Shown piece after piece: positions 41,986 through 49,932 of a stretch of DNA of 64,000 bases; position 1 is the first letter of the stretch; each line of letters starts with the position of its first letter. The position numbers were made by a program, and so were the translations under genes. The notes below the pieces were generated by a model, which saw nothing but the letters and a program-made list of their open reading frames with translations, made no database searches and was not told the DNA's origin. This DNA is from Cryobacterium sp. SO1 (lineage in GTDB: Bacteria > Actinomycetota > Actinomycetes > Actinomycetales > Microbacteriaceae). The stretch is from NCBI RefSeq assembly GCF_004210215.2, contig NZ_CP067394.1, forward strand, positions 1,612,001 to 1,676,000. Reading direction: 5' to 3'.

Positions 41986-42501
41986 ATGACGCGCACCGAC
42001 CCGCATCCAGCCAGCGACGAGCACCGTTCGCTGAACGAGTTCCTCGACTTCCAACGGGAGACCCTGGTGCTCAAGGCCGAGGGGCTGGACCGGGCGGGCC
42101 TCAACGTCGCGGTGGCGCCATCCACCCTCACCCTGGCGGGCCTGCTCAAGCACCTGGCCTACGTGGAGGACCGCTGGATCCAGTCCCGGTTCCTCGGCCG
42201 CTCCGACGACGAACTCGAACCCTGGGGTAATGCTCCGTGGCACGAGGACCGCGATTGGGAGTTCACCAGCGCCGCCGACGACGACCCCGATGAGCTACGC
42301 GCGCTGTACCGGGCGGCCTGCGAACGCAGTCGCCGAGCCACGGCCGGCCGGAGCCTCGACGACCTGGTGGTCACGCCGGGCCGGGACGGCGAGGTGTGGA
42401 GTCTCCGGTGGATCCTGCTGCACCTGATCGAGGAGACGGCCCGGCACTGCGGCCACGCCGACCTGATCCGCGAGGCTGTCGACGGGACTGTGGGCGAGTA
42501 A
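41986..42501 (+). CDS. DinB/DUF664-family protein (possible thiol transferase)
   Basis: The 171-residue four-helix-bundle protein shows EFLDFQRETLVLKAEGLDRA, LAGLLKHLAYVEDRWI (first metal His), and SLRWILLHLIEETARHCGHA (further His). DinB/DUF664 proteins in actinobacteria include mycothiol- or bacillithiol-dependent S-transferases. ATG 41986 follows AGGCTGAGGG; an upstream ATG at 41965 is possible. The palindromic repeat copy C overlaps its stop codon. Confidence 0.88.
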   Translation: MTRTDPHPASDEHRSLNEFLDFQRETLVLKAEGLDRAGLNVAVAPSTLTLAGLLKHLAYVEDRWIQSRFLGRSDDELEPWGNAPWHEDRDWEFTSAADDDPDELRALYRAACERSRRATAGRSLDDLVVTPGRDGEVWSLRWILLHLIEETARHCGHADLIREAVDGTVGE

Positions 42502-42566
42502 CTGGTGCCGCTGCGGACAATTGGTGCCGGTACGCCGGGCACATTCGTCCGCACGGGGAACAGCTG
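42500..42566. repeat. Palindromic intergenic repeat, copy C
   Basis: Left arm AACTGGTGCCGCTGCGGACA and right arm with GTCCGCACGGGGAACAG (42547-42563), around GCCGGTACGCCGGGC. It begins at the last base before the DinB stop ends, so it contributes the 3' end of that transcript. Confidence 0.8.
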
Positions 42567-42639
42567 GCCGGGCTGGGGCCGGGCGGGCCGGGCTGGGCCG
42601 GCGGTTCCCCGCGGCGCGCACGCCGGTTACGGTGTGCGC

Positions 42640-43005
42640 ATGAGCGCATCGACCCAGTGGGTACCGCCATCCGTTCCCGCCGACGGGTGGAACAACAACC
42701 AGATCGCGGTGGGGGCGCGCACGGTGTTCTTGTGGGCGCTCGGCGTGCTCGTCGGCTCCTGGGTTTTCGCTATCGGGCTGGCCTCGTCGCAGAGCCTTGG
42801 CGTCTTCGTGTCCTGGTTAGGCTCCGTGACCGCGACGGGCTTGGCGATCTGGGCGATCGTCCTGGGCAGCATCGGCGCCGGCCGCGCGGCCAAGCTCGGC
42901 GGCTACCGTCGTGGCACGGCGCTCACGGGCTTGCTCGGCGGCATCGGCGTGCTGCTGATCGCCCCGATCGTGGGGCTGCTCGGCTCGCTCATGCTCCTAG
43001 CCTGA
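42640..43005 (+). CDS. Small membrane protein (DUF4190-like)
   Basis: The 121-residue product has a short soluble N-terminus (MSASTQWVPPSVPADGWNN) and three hydrophobic helices (about 27-48, 55-80, 95-120). Gly-rich turns such as LGSIGAGRAAKLGGYRRGTALTG are typical of DUF4190-like small actinobacterial membrane proteins. Function is unknown. An 8-bp tandem array starts exactly at its stop codon. Confidence 0.75.
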   Translation: MSASTQWVPPSVPADGWNNNQIAVGARTVFLWALGVLVGSWVFAIGLASSQSLGVFVSWLGSVTATGLAIWAIVLGSIGAGRAAKLGGYRRGTALTGLLGGIGVLLIAPIVGLLGSLMLLA

Positions 43006-43083
43006 GCGCCTGAGCGCCTGAGCGCCTGAGCGCCTGAGCGCCTGAGCGCCTGAGCGCCTGAGTTCTTGGGCGCTTGGGCGCCT
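43004..43083 (+). repeat. 8-bp tandem array GAGCGCCT
   Basis: Seven perfect head-to-tail copies of GAGCGCCT (43004-43059) are followed by three diverged ones (GAGTTCTT, GGGCGCTT, GGGCGCCT). The first copy overlaps the TGA of the preceding gene. Eight bases is not a multiple of three, in keeping with its non-coding position. Confidence 0.92.
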
Positions 43084-43125
43084 GGGCGGTGCGGATGCGT
43101 CGCCGCTCCACCGCCTATCCGCGCC

Positions 43126-43190
43126 AACTGTTACTCCAACGGACAATTGGGCGCGGTACGCCGGGCGCAATTGTCCGTACGGGGAGCAGT
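43126..43190. repeat. Palindromic intergenic repeat, copy D
   Basis: AACTGTTACTCCAACGGACA pairs with TTGTCCGTACGGGGAGCAGT-type right arm (43170-43190) around GCGGTACGCCGGGC. It is the copy from which the adjacent tandem array appears to have grown. Confidence 0.8.
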
Positions 43191-43325
43191 CAGGCGGGGA
43201 GCAGTCCGCACGGGGAGCAGTCCGCACGGGGAGCAGTCAGGCGGGGAGCAGTCCGCACGGGGAGCAGTCAGGCGGGGAGCAGCCAGGCGGGGAACAGCCA
43301 GGCGGGGAACAGCAGGCGGGGAACG
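43172..43325 (+). repeat. Tandem array grown from the right arm of copy D
   Basis: About nine to ten head-to-tail units of 14-16 bases, alternating GTCCGCACGGGGAGCA and GTCAGGCGGGGAGCA, later CCAGGCGGGGAACAG. Each repeats the right-arm sequence of the palindromic element. The whole 43006-43376 gap between the small membrane protein and guanine deaminase is made of the 8-bp array, copy D and this array; I see no gene in it. Confidence 0.88.
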
Positions 43326-43376
43326 GTGGGCGAGGGACACACGGCCGGGAGGACCGGGGCCACGCAGCGCGCGGGG

Positions 43377-44801
43377 TCAGGGGGCGGTGACGCGGCGGCC
43401 CCGCACGAAGACGCCGGTGATGGCCGGCTGGCGGAGGGCCATCAGCAGGGCGAACAGGGTCTGGTCGCTGGCCATGGCCTCGTCGTCGGCGCGGATGCCG
43501 TTGGCCAGCACCGCCGCGAGAGGCTCCCACTGGTCGGGCTCGATGAGCAGGAAGTCGGCATCCTTCCCCACATCGAGGTTGCCGTAGCGGTCCTCCATGT
43601 CGAGCGCCCGGGCGCCGGCCAGGGTGGCGGTGAACAGCAGCTCGGCCGGGCTGATCGACAGGCCTGCGTCGCCCGGCTCGGACAGGTGCACCTTGAAGCA
43701 GTCGTTGAGCACCCGGCTCATCAGCCACTCGTCGCCCGCGCCGATGTCCGAGCCCAGCGCCACATTCACGCCGAAGCCCGTGGTGCGGGTCCACGGCATG
43801 GTGCCTGAGCCCAGGAACTGCTGCGAGGTGGGGCAGTGCGCGATCGACGAGCCGGTCTCGGCCAGGCGGGACAGCTCATCGTCCTCGCAGTGCACGGCGT
43901 GCGCCAGGATGCTGCGGCGCCCGAGCAGGCTCGACCCGCCCACCACGGAGCCGGGCAGGAACTTCCCGTCGTAGGTGTCGAGGTAGTTCTCGACCTGGTA
44001 GATGGCCTTGACCACGTCGATCTCGCCGGTCTCCGGGCGGTTGTTCTCGTTGAGGTGGCTGTGGAAGTAGACGCCGTCGCCGCGCACCCCGTCGTAGAGC
44101 TCACCGAGCGCGGCCAGGCTGTGCGGTGTGACCGACAGGCTGAACCGTGGCACCACGGCCACCTGCAGGAGGGCCGTGCGCGGGTCCCCGGTGTCGCGGG
44201 CGTGCCAGCGGGAGATCTCCTCGCTCACCAGGTCGAGGGCGCGGGCCTCCGAGGTGACCAGGGCACGGGCCGACTCCGGCCCGACGGTCTGGATGCCGCG
44301 CCCGCTGACCAGGCGAAGCCCGACCCGTTCGGACTCGGCGAACAGCGCGTCCTGGGCGTGCGGGAACGCCGAGCCGAACACCAGGGCGCTCGTGGTGCCT
44401 GCCGCGGTGCGCCGCCGGGTGAAGTCGCGGGCGATCGCGGCGGCGAACTCGTCGTCCTGCAGCCGGGTCTCGGCCGGGAACACGCAGTTGTCCAGCCACT
44501 CGAGCAGCTGGCCGCCGCCGTAGGCATCCGTGGAGTAGGTCTGCGGAAAGTGAATGTGGGTGTCGACGAAGCCGGGCAGGATGAAGCCGCCCCCGGTGTC
44601 GGTCACCGGCAGGGACGAGAAGCCCGCGGGCAGGTCGGCGGCCCGGCCGACCCAGGCGATGGTGCCGTCGGATGCAGTGACCAGGGCGCCCTGGGGCAGG
44701 GAGACCAGGTGGGCAGGAGCCTCGGCGAGGGTGGGGGAGCCGGTGACGTGGAAGACGTGGCCGAGGTAGACGTGCCCCAGGGACGTGGCGGCGACCCTCA
44801 T
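43377..44801 (-). CDS. guaD: Guanine deaminase
   Basis: The 474-residue amidohydrolase converts guanine to xanthine and ammonia. It has the Zn motif FVDTHIHFPQT (HxH), FPAETRLQDDEFAAAIARDF, FHSHLNENN (His and Glu), LGRRSILAHAVHCED and NVALGSDIGAGDEWLM (Asp), matching guanine deaminase rather than cytosine deaminase. The start shares one base with the urate oxidase stop (TGATG). It is the last gene of an allB-uox-guaD operon on the minus strand. Confidence 0.93.
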   Translation of the reverse strand: MRVAATSLGHVYLGHVFHVTGSPTLAEAPAHLVSLPQGALVTASDGTIAWVGRAADLPAGFSSLPVTDTGGGFILPGFVDTHIHFPQTYSTDAYGGGQLLEWLDNCVFPAETRLQDDEFAAAIARDFTRRRTAAGTTSALVFGSAFPHAQDALFAESERVGLRLVSGRGIQTVGPESARALVTSEARALDLVSEEISRWHARDTGDPRTALLQVAVVPRFSLSVTPHSLAALGELYDGVRGDGVYFHSHLNENNRPETGEIDVVKAIYQVENYLDTYDGKFLPGSVVGGSSLLGRRSILAHAVHCEDDELSRLAETGSSIAHCPTSQQFLGSGTMPWTRTTGFGVNVALGSDIGAGDEWLMSRVLNDCFKVHLSEPGDAGLSISPAELLFTATLAGARALDMEDRYGNLDVGKDADFLLIEPDQWEPLAAVLANGIRADDEAMASDQTLFALLMALRQPAITGVFVRGRRVTAP

Positions 44802-45709
44802 CAGACCAGCCCGGTGTACGAATCCCAGGCCGGGCCGGCATCCGTGGCGTCGTCGTGCATGACGCAGGCCTGGATGAGCCCGTACGGCCGGTCGGCCGCG
44901 TGGTAGACCTCGTTGTTGTTCTCCACACCGAACGGCGAGAGGTCGTAGAGGAAATGGTGCTTGTTGGGCGCGGACAACCGGATCTCGGCGATGTTCGGGT
45001 AGGCCTCGAGCACGGCCTGGCCCATCTTGTACAGGGTCTGCTGGAGGGCCAGGGAGTGCACCACGGCGAACTGGGTCTTCAGGATCGCGGCGATGCAAGC
45101 GTAGGTGGCCTCCCAGTCCACGTCGGTGTGGTCGGCGAAGCGCCAGCCGGCGGTGAGGGAGGTGGCCATCACCCTGTCGTTGGTGGGCTGCAGCAGCGTG
45201 CACGGGTCCTGCATGAAGCCGGAGAACTCGGACCCGGTGGACTTGAGCAGGATCAGGTCTTTCAGACCGCCGACCACCCAGATCTGCTGGTCGTCGCCGG
45301 TGCCCTCCACCGAGATCGCCGCGGTGCGCACCTCCCGGCCGCGCCGCACCCAGGTGTGGTCGTGCTCGGTGCCGTCCACGACGACGCGTTCCCAGGCGAA
45401 CTCCTCGATCTCCACCCGGGAGCCGGCCACGGAAGTGATGTGGTCGACGAAGTGGGTGGCCAGGTCGAGCCCGTAGCTCTCGATCGAGAGCAGGCCCTTC
45501 TCCTTGGCGAAGGAGTACGCGGTCTGCTTCTGGGTGTCGGTGGGCAGCACCTGCAGCTGGTCGCCCGCGAGGTGCGCGTCGGCAAAGTCGCCGTGCAGCG
45601 CGGTGGAGACGCTGATGTCGTGGATCTCGTGACGGGGCGTGTCGCGGTAGATGCGCACGATGCGGTTCTCCGCCTTGCCGTAGCGGTTGGGTCCGAGGAC
45701 TATCGACAT
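44801..45709 (-). CDS. uox: Urate oxidase (uricase)
   Basis: The 302-residue cofactor-free oxidase turns urate and O2 into 5-hydroxyisourate and H2O2. Recognisable parts are NRYGKAENRIVRIYRD (catalytic Lys), the Thr of VLPTDTQKQTAYSFAKE, FAWERVVVDGTEHDHTWVR, LILLKSTGSEFSGF and IRLSAPNKHHFLYDLSPFG. AAGGAG precedes the ATG. It lies between allantoinase (52-base gap) and guanine deaminase (one-base overlap). Its product feeds uraH/uraD at 39-40 kb. Confidence 0.96.
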   Translation of the reverse strand: MSIVLGPNRYGKAENRIVRIYRDTPRHEIHDISVSTALHGDFADAHLAGDQLQVLPTDTQKQTAYSFAKEKGLLSIESYGLDLATHFVDHITSVAGSRVEIEEFAWERVVVDGTEHDHTWVRRGREVRTAAISVEGTGDDQQIWVVGGLKDLILLKSTGSEFSGFMQDPCTLLQPTNDRVMATSLTAGWRFADHTDVDWEATYACIAAILKTQFAVVHSLALQQTLYKMGQAVLEAYPNIAEIRLSAPNKHHFLYDLSPFGVENNNEVYHAADRPYGLIQACVMHDDATDAGPAWDSYTGLV

Positions 45710-45761
45710 GTGGTGCTCCTTCGGGGGGTCGGCGTGAGGCATCGGGCGGAGAAGCGGGAGG

Positions 45762-47171
45762 TCAACGGGCGCTGGGCGGTTGACGGGCGCTGGGTGGTTG
45801 ACGGGCGCTGAGCAGGCGACCGGCGGGGGGCCGGGCGGATGCGACTGGCGGGCCCGACGTGTCGCCATCGACCGCGTAGACCACGTCGCCGGCCAGCCAG
45901 GTGGTGTGTACCCGGCCGAACAGGGTGGCCCCGTCGAAGGCGCTCACCCGGTTCTTGTGTCGCAGGGTGTCGACGTTCACGGTGAAGGCTTCGTCGGGTG
46001 CGAACGCGACCAGGTCGGCCGCGGCGCCGACGGCGATTCGGCCGGCCGGCAACCCCACGAAACCGGCGGTTGCCCCGGCCATCCAGTGCAGCACCTGCTC
46101 CAGCTCCACGCCCCGGGCTCTGGCTGCGGTCCAGACGGCGGGAAGGCTCAGCTGCAGGCCGGAGATGCCGCCCCAGGCCAGGCCGAAGTCGCCGCCGTGG
46201 CCCAGTTTGAGTTCGCGGGTGGCGGGCGAGTGGTCGGAGGCGATGAGGTCGATCACGCCGTCTTCCAGGCCCTGCCAGAGCAGGTCCCGGTTAGCGGCAT
46301 CGCGAATGGGCGGGCAGCACTTGAACGCCGTGGCGCCGTCGGCGATGCCCTCGGCGGCGAAGCTGAGGTAATGCGGGCAGGTCTCCACGGTGACGGGCAG
46401 GCCCTCGGCGCGGGCGGCGGCCAGCCTGGGCAGCACCTGCGCCGACGAGAGGTGCAGGATGTGGGCGCGCACGCCGGTGCGCCGCACGACGTCGATCACA
46501 CGCGAGATGGCGGCGTCCTCTGCGGCGTCGGGCCTGGTGGCCACGAAGTCGCGGTAGTGGCTGCCGCCGGCGTTCTGGCTGCTCTCCAGCACGTCCGGGT
46601 CCTCCGCGTGCACCACGAGCAGTCCGCCGAAACCGGCGATCTCGGTGGCGGCGGCCTCGAGCTCGGCGGGGGAGAGGTGCGGGAACTCGTCGACGCCGGA
46701 GGGGGAGAGGAAGGCCTTGAACCCGAAGACGCCGGCGTCGTGCAGCGGCTCGAGCGAGCCGAGGTTGGCCGGGATCGCCCCGCCCCAGAAGCCCACGTTC
46801 ACCGTGGCCTGTGGCGCGGCAGCCTGGCGCTTCAGCTCGAGCGCGGCCACCGTCGTGGTCGGCGGGATGCTGTTCAGCGGCATGTCGACGATCGTGGTGA
46901 CCCCTCCGGCAGCCGCGGCGCGGGTGGCGCTGGCAAAGCCCTCCCAGTCGGTGCGGCCGGGTTCGTTGACGTGCACATGAGTGTCGACGACGCCCGGCTG
47001 CAGCACCTGACCGGCCGGGAGGGTGATGTCCAGCCTCGACTCGAGCGCGGCATCCCTGGGCTCGATGGCGCGGATGACGCCGGCGGTGATCGCCACGGCG
47101 GCCGGCGCGAAACCCGGGGCCCACGCGTCTGGGGCGAGCACTCGATCCGAGCGGATGACCAGGTCGTACAT
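45762..47171 (-). CDS. allB: Allantoinase
   Basis: The 469-residue cyclic amidohydrolase opens allantoin to allantoate. It has VVDTHVHVNEPGRTDWEGF (metal HxH and allantoinase-type NEPG), the carbamylated Lys in FGFKAFLSPSG, VVHAEDP, AHILHLSSA, CPHYL and LIASDHSPAT (Asp). AAGGAG lies eight bases before the ATG at 47171. The C-terminus ends in repeated QPPSAR units produced by 18-bp tandem DNA repeats and is probably dispensable. It heads the allB-uox-guaD operon, with a GlnR-like half-site pair about 130 bases upstream. Confidence 0.95.
   Translation of the reverse strand: MYDLVIRSDRVLAPDAWAPGFAPAAVAITAGVIRAIEPRDAALESRLDITLPAGQVLQPGVVDTHVHVNEPGRTDWEGFASATRAAAAGGVTTIVDMPLNSIPPTTTVAALELKRQAAAPQATVNVGFWGGAIPANLGSLEPLHDAGVFGFKAFLSPSGVDEFPHLSPAELEAAATEIAGFGGLLVVHAEDPDVLESSQNAGGSHYRDFVATRPDAAEDAAISRVIDVVRRTGVRAHILHLSSAQVLPRLAAARAEGLPVTVETCPHYLSFAAEGIADGATAFKCCPPIRDAANRDLLWQGLEDGVIDLIASDHSPATRELKLGHGGDFGLAWGGISGLQLSLPAVWTAARARGVELEQVLHWMAGATAGFVGLPAGRIAVGAAADLVAFAPDEAFTVNVDTLRHKNRVSAFDGATLFGRVHTTWLAGDVVYAVDGDTSGPPVASARPPAGRLLSARQPPSARQPPSAR
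45765..45818 (-). repeat. 18-bp tandem repeats at the allB 3' end
   Basis: ACGGGCGCTGGGCGGTTG is repeated at 45765, 45783 and (diverged) 45801. The repeats are in frame and give QPPSAR units at the allantoinase C-terminus. Confidence 0.85.
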
Positions 47172-47296
47172 CGGGTTCTCCTTCTCGGTTCGAGAGCGTC
47201 GCGTGGGCCTCGTCGAGGCCTCTTCTGTCACCCTAGTGAAGTCGTTCAGGCCTCGTTCCGGGGTTCTGAAACCTGTCGGACACACGACGTGCGCGG

Positions 47297-47317
47297 TCGG
47301 TGAAACACCGACGTGAC
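47297..47317. promoter_or_regulatory. Palindrome and candidate GlnR-like site upstream of allB
   Basis: TCGGTGAAACACCGA (47297-47311) is a perfect 6-bp-armed palindrome around AAA. Overlapping it, GAAAC (47302) and GTGAC (47313) are 11 bp apart with a six-base spacer, as in GlnR boxes. It lies between the convergent-side add stop (47326) and the allB promoter region. Confidence 0.4.
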
Positions 47318-47325
47318 CCGTGGCC

Positions 47326-48357
47326 CTAGGCCGTCGGGTACCCTTCGACGTAATCGTCGATGGACGCCAGATAGGCCGCCTTCTCGGCCTCGGGCAGCCA
47401 CGACGCCCGGAACGAGTTCTTGGCCAGCAGCACCAGTTCGGAGCTGTCCAGCCCGGCCTTCTCGGCCAGCGCCAGGTAGTTGTCGGCCACGTACGCGCCG
47501 AAGTAGGCGGGGTCGTCGGAGTTGACGGTGACCAGCACGCCGAAGTTCAGCAGGGCCACCATCTCGACGGCCTTCATATCGGCCGTCACGAAGCTGTTCG
47601 ACACCGGGCAGCAGGTGAGCCCCAGCCCGCGCTCCCGCACCAGGGTGACCAGCTCGGGGTTCTCCACGATGTTGGTGCCGTGGTCGATGCGGTCCACCTG
47701 GATGTCCTCGAGGACCTGGCGGATGTTCTCGATGCTGCCTGCCTGGTCGATATCGCAGTGCATCGTGAGCTTGAGCCCGTTCTCCCTGGCCAGGGCGAAG
47801 ACCGCGGCGAACTTGGCCGGCGGGTTCTCGCGCTCGTCGGAGTCGAGACCGACGCCGATGAACCGGTCGGTGTACGGCAGCGCGGATGTCAGGGTCTCCA
47901 GCGCGCTCTCGGCGGAGAAGTCTCGCAGGAAGCAGAGGATCAACTCGGCCGAGACACCGAGGTTGGCGGCATCCACGGCGGCCCGGTGGTAGCCGAGGAT
48001 CACGGTCTCGATGCTCACGCCGCGGGAGGTGTGCGCCTGTGGGTCGAAGAACGCCTCTACTCGGCGCACGCCGTCGGCTGCGGCGCGGCGGAAGTAGGCG
48101 GTGGCGAGGTCGTAGAAGTCGGCCTCGGTGACGAGAACGTTCATCGCCGGGTAGTAGACGTCGAGGAAGCTCGCGAGCGAGTCGAACTCGTAGGTGGCGC
48201 GCACCTGCTCCACAGTGCTCTGGCCGATGTCCACACCGTTTCGACGGGCCAGCTCGAGCTTGAGTTCGGGCTCGAGGGTGCCTTCGAGGTGCAGGTGCAG
48301 CTCGGCCTTGGGCAGGCCGGCGACGAAGGCCGGGGTCGGTACGATGGCTGTGGACAT
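47326..48357 (-). CDS. Adenine/adenosine deaminase family protein
   Basis: The 343-residue TIM-barrel deaminase has PKAELHLHLEGTLEPEL (Zn HxH), LKLTMHCDIDQAG (Zn His and acid), VDRIDHGTNI (catalytic His) and VTVNSDDPAYFGAYVADN (metal Asp pair). SDDPAYFG is the form I associate with adenine deaminases (yielding hypoxanthine), whereas adenosine deaminases tend to have another residue pattern; this favours adenine but does not prove it. AAAGGA precedes the ATG. It would feed hypoxanthine to the xanthine dehydrogenase of the cluster. It is downstream-facing to allB and divergent from the ABC importer. Confidence 0.88.
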   Translation of the reverse strand: MSTAIVPTPAFVAGLPKAELHLHLEGTLEPELKLELARRNGVDIGQSTVEQVRATYEFDSLASFLDVYYPAMNVLVTEADFYDLATAYFRRAAADGVRRVEAFFDPQAHTSRGVSIETVILGYHRAAVDAANLGVSAELILCFLRDFSAESALETLTSALPYTDRFIGVGLDSDERENPPAKFAAVFALARENGLKLTMHCDIDQAGSIENIRQVLEDIQVDRIDHGTNIVENPELVTLVRERGLGLTCCPVSNSFVTADMKAVEMVALLNFGVLVTVNSDDPAYFGAYVADNYLALAEKAGLDSSELVLLAKNSFRASWLPEAEKAAYLASIDDYVEGYPTA

Positions 48358-48721
48358 CGGGGTTCCTTTCTGGGCGGACCCCGTGACGCTATCACGCCAG
48401 GGTTCCGGGGCCGCTCGGGGAGGAATCCCGCGTTCCAGCACGGCTTTTCGGACGTAATGAGCCGGAAATGTAGTGGTCTTCATGGCGTCACACTCAGCAC
48501 TTAGTGTTCCAGTCATCCGAACGTTTGTTGCAGCGGATGCGGTGCCGTGAAACACCACAATCACACCAGCCCCACCCAGCAGCACAGCAGCACAGCAGCA
48601 CAGCAAGACAGCAGCACAGCAGCCACTTCACGACATCACATTCATCCAGCAGGCAATCCGCCCCAGCACGCCGTTGAGTTCCACGGCAACCCCCCCGAGC
48701 ACCATCGAGAGGACCAGCGTC
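48358..48721. other. 364-base divergent intergenic region (deaminase / ABC importer)
   Basis: No gene is seen. It must hold promoters for the leftward deaminase and the rightward ABC operon. It contains a GAAAC (48549) and ATCAC (48560) pair at GlnR-like 11-bp spacing next to GTGAAACACC, then an 8-bp tandem array at 48578-48625. The array and about 90 further bases separate the putative site from the SBP start. Confidence 0.6.
48578..48625 (+). repeat. 8-bp tandem array AGCAGCAC
   Basis: Six head-to-tail octamers: four perfect AGCAGCAC, one AGCAAGAC and a terminal AGCAGCCA. It lies in the promoter region of the ABC importer, where copy number could change spacing between upstream elements and the gene. 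Confidence 0.9.
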
Positions 48722-49810
48722 ATGACGCACGCCCCCATTTCCATGATCACCCGTCGATCAGTCACGAGCATGGGTAAGGGAGTGGCCGTCGCGGCTGCGC
48801 TCACCCTGCTCCTGAGCTCCTGCGCGAGCGATGCCGGTTCCTCCGCGGACGGCTCCGGCGACGCCGGGTCGTTCGGCGACGCGAGCATCCAGCTCTCCTG
48901 GATCAAGAACACCGAGTTCATGGGCGAGTTCGTGGCCGATGACGCCGGTTATTTCACCGAAGCGGGCTTCGACTCCGTGGACCTGATCCCCGGCCCGGCC
49001 TCGGCCGAAGCCGGCGTCATCTCCGGCAACGTCGACATCGGCATCGGCAACGCCATCTCCACAGGCACCGTCATCGCCGAGGAGGGCGCACCGCTGAAGA
49101 TCATCGGCGCGACCTACCAGAAGAACCCGTTTACCATCCTCTCGCTCAAGGGCGTCGGCAACATCGCCACCCTCGACGACCTGGCGGGCAAGACCATCGG
49201 TGTGCAGGCCAGCAACCAGAGCCTGTGGGACGCGTTCCTCGCGGTCAACGAGATCGACCCGTCCACGATCACCGTCGTTCCGGTCGAGTACGACCCGACC
49301 CCGCTGTTCAATGGCGAGGTCGACGGCTGGTTCGCGTACCTCACCAACGAGTCGATCGACGCCGAGCTGGCCGGTCTCGACCCGGTCAACCTGCCGCTGG
49401 CCGACAACGGCCTGCCGTTCGTCGCCGAGACCTTCACGGCCTCCGACGACGCGATCGCGAACGACCGCGAGATGCTCAAGGCCCTGCTGGTCGCCGAGAT
49501 CAAGGGCTGGGCCGACGCGATCAACGATCCGACCGCTGCCGCCACCCTCACCGTGGACACCTATGGAAAGGACCTCGGGCTGACGATGGACAAGGAGACC
49601 CGCCAGGCGGAGATCCAAGCCACCGACCTCGTCGTCAGCGACGACACCAAGGCCAACGGCCTGTTCACCATCAGCGACGCCCTGCAGAAGGAATCCATCA
49701 AGACGCTGAAGGCCGCCGGCATTGATATCGACGCCGACACCCTGTTCGACATGAGCCTGCTGGCCGAGGTCTACGAGGAGAACCCCGACCTCATCGCCTA
49801 CAGCAAGTAA
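48722..49810 (+). CDS. ABC transporter substrate-binding lipoprotein (NMT1/THI5/SsuA type)
   Basis: The 362-residue product has a lipoprotein signal (AVAAALTLLLSSCAS, lipidated Cys) and a periplasmic-binding type II fold of the NMT1/THI5-like family: IQLSWIKNTEFMGEFVADDAGYF, VISGNVDIGIGNAIS, LAGKTIGVQASNQ, and FVAETFTASDDAI. This family carries pyrimidine, thiamine-precursor, sulfonate and nitrile-type ligands. Sitting inside a purine-degradation locus, it more likely binds a purine or ureide (inference). GAGAGGA precedes the ATG. ATPase and two permeases follow. Confidence 0.9.
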   Translation: MTHAPISMITRRSVTSMGKGVAVAAALTLLLSSCASDAGSSADGSGDAGSFGDASIQLSWIKNTEFMGEFVADDAGYFTEAGFDSVDLIPGPASAEAGVISGNVDIGIGNAISTGTVIAEEGAPLKIIGATYQKNPFTILSLKGVGNIATLDDLAGKTIGVQASNQSLWDAFLAVNEIDPSTITVVPVEYDPTPLFNGEVDGWFAYLTNESIDAELAGLDPVNLPLADNGLPFVAETFTASDDAIANDREMLKALLVAEIKGWADAINDPTAAATLTVDTYGKDLGLTMDKETRQAEIQATDLVVSDDTKANGLFTISDALQKESIKTLKAAGIDIDADTLFDMSLLAEVYEENPDLIAYSK

Positions 49811-49850
49811 CCGGTCCCACCACACTGTTGCTCCACCGTTCGGCTCGCCG

Positions 49851-49879
49851 CGGCACCCGTCTCCTGGAGGCGGGTGCCG
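49851..49879 (+). terminator. Intercistronic hairpin after the SBP gene
   Basis: CGGCACCCG and CGGGTGCCG form a perfect 9-bp stem with an 11-base loop, 41 bases after the SBP stop and before the ATPase start. No T tract follows. Such hairpins often allow partial read-through or protect the abundant SBP message. Confidence 0.55.
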
Positions 49880-49932
49880 TCGGCGATACTGAACTATCGG
49901 TATGTGACGACGCCCAGTAAGGAATGCACGAC

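Noticed and set aside
43172..43325. Possible CRISPR array
   Set aside because: Units are 14-16 bases, contiguous and without spacers; they derive from the neighbouring palindromic element.
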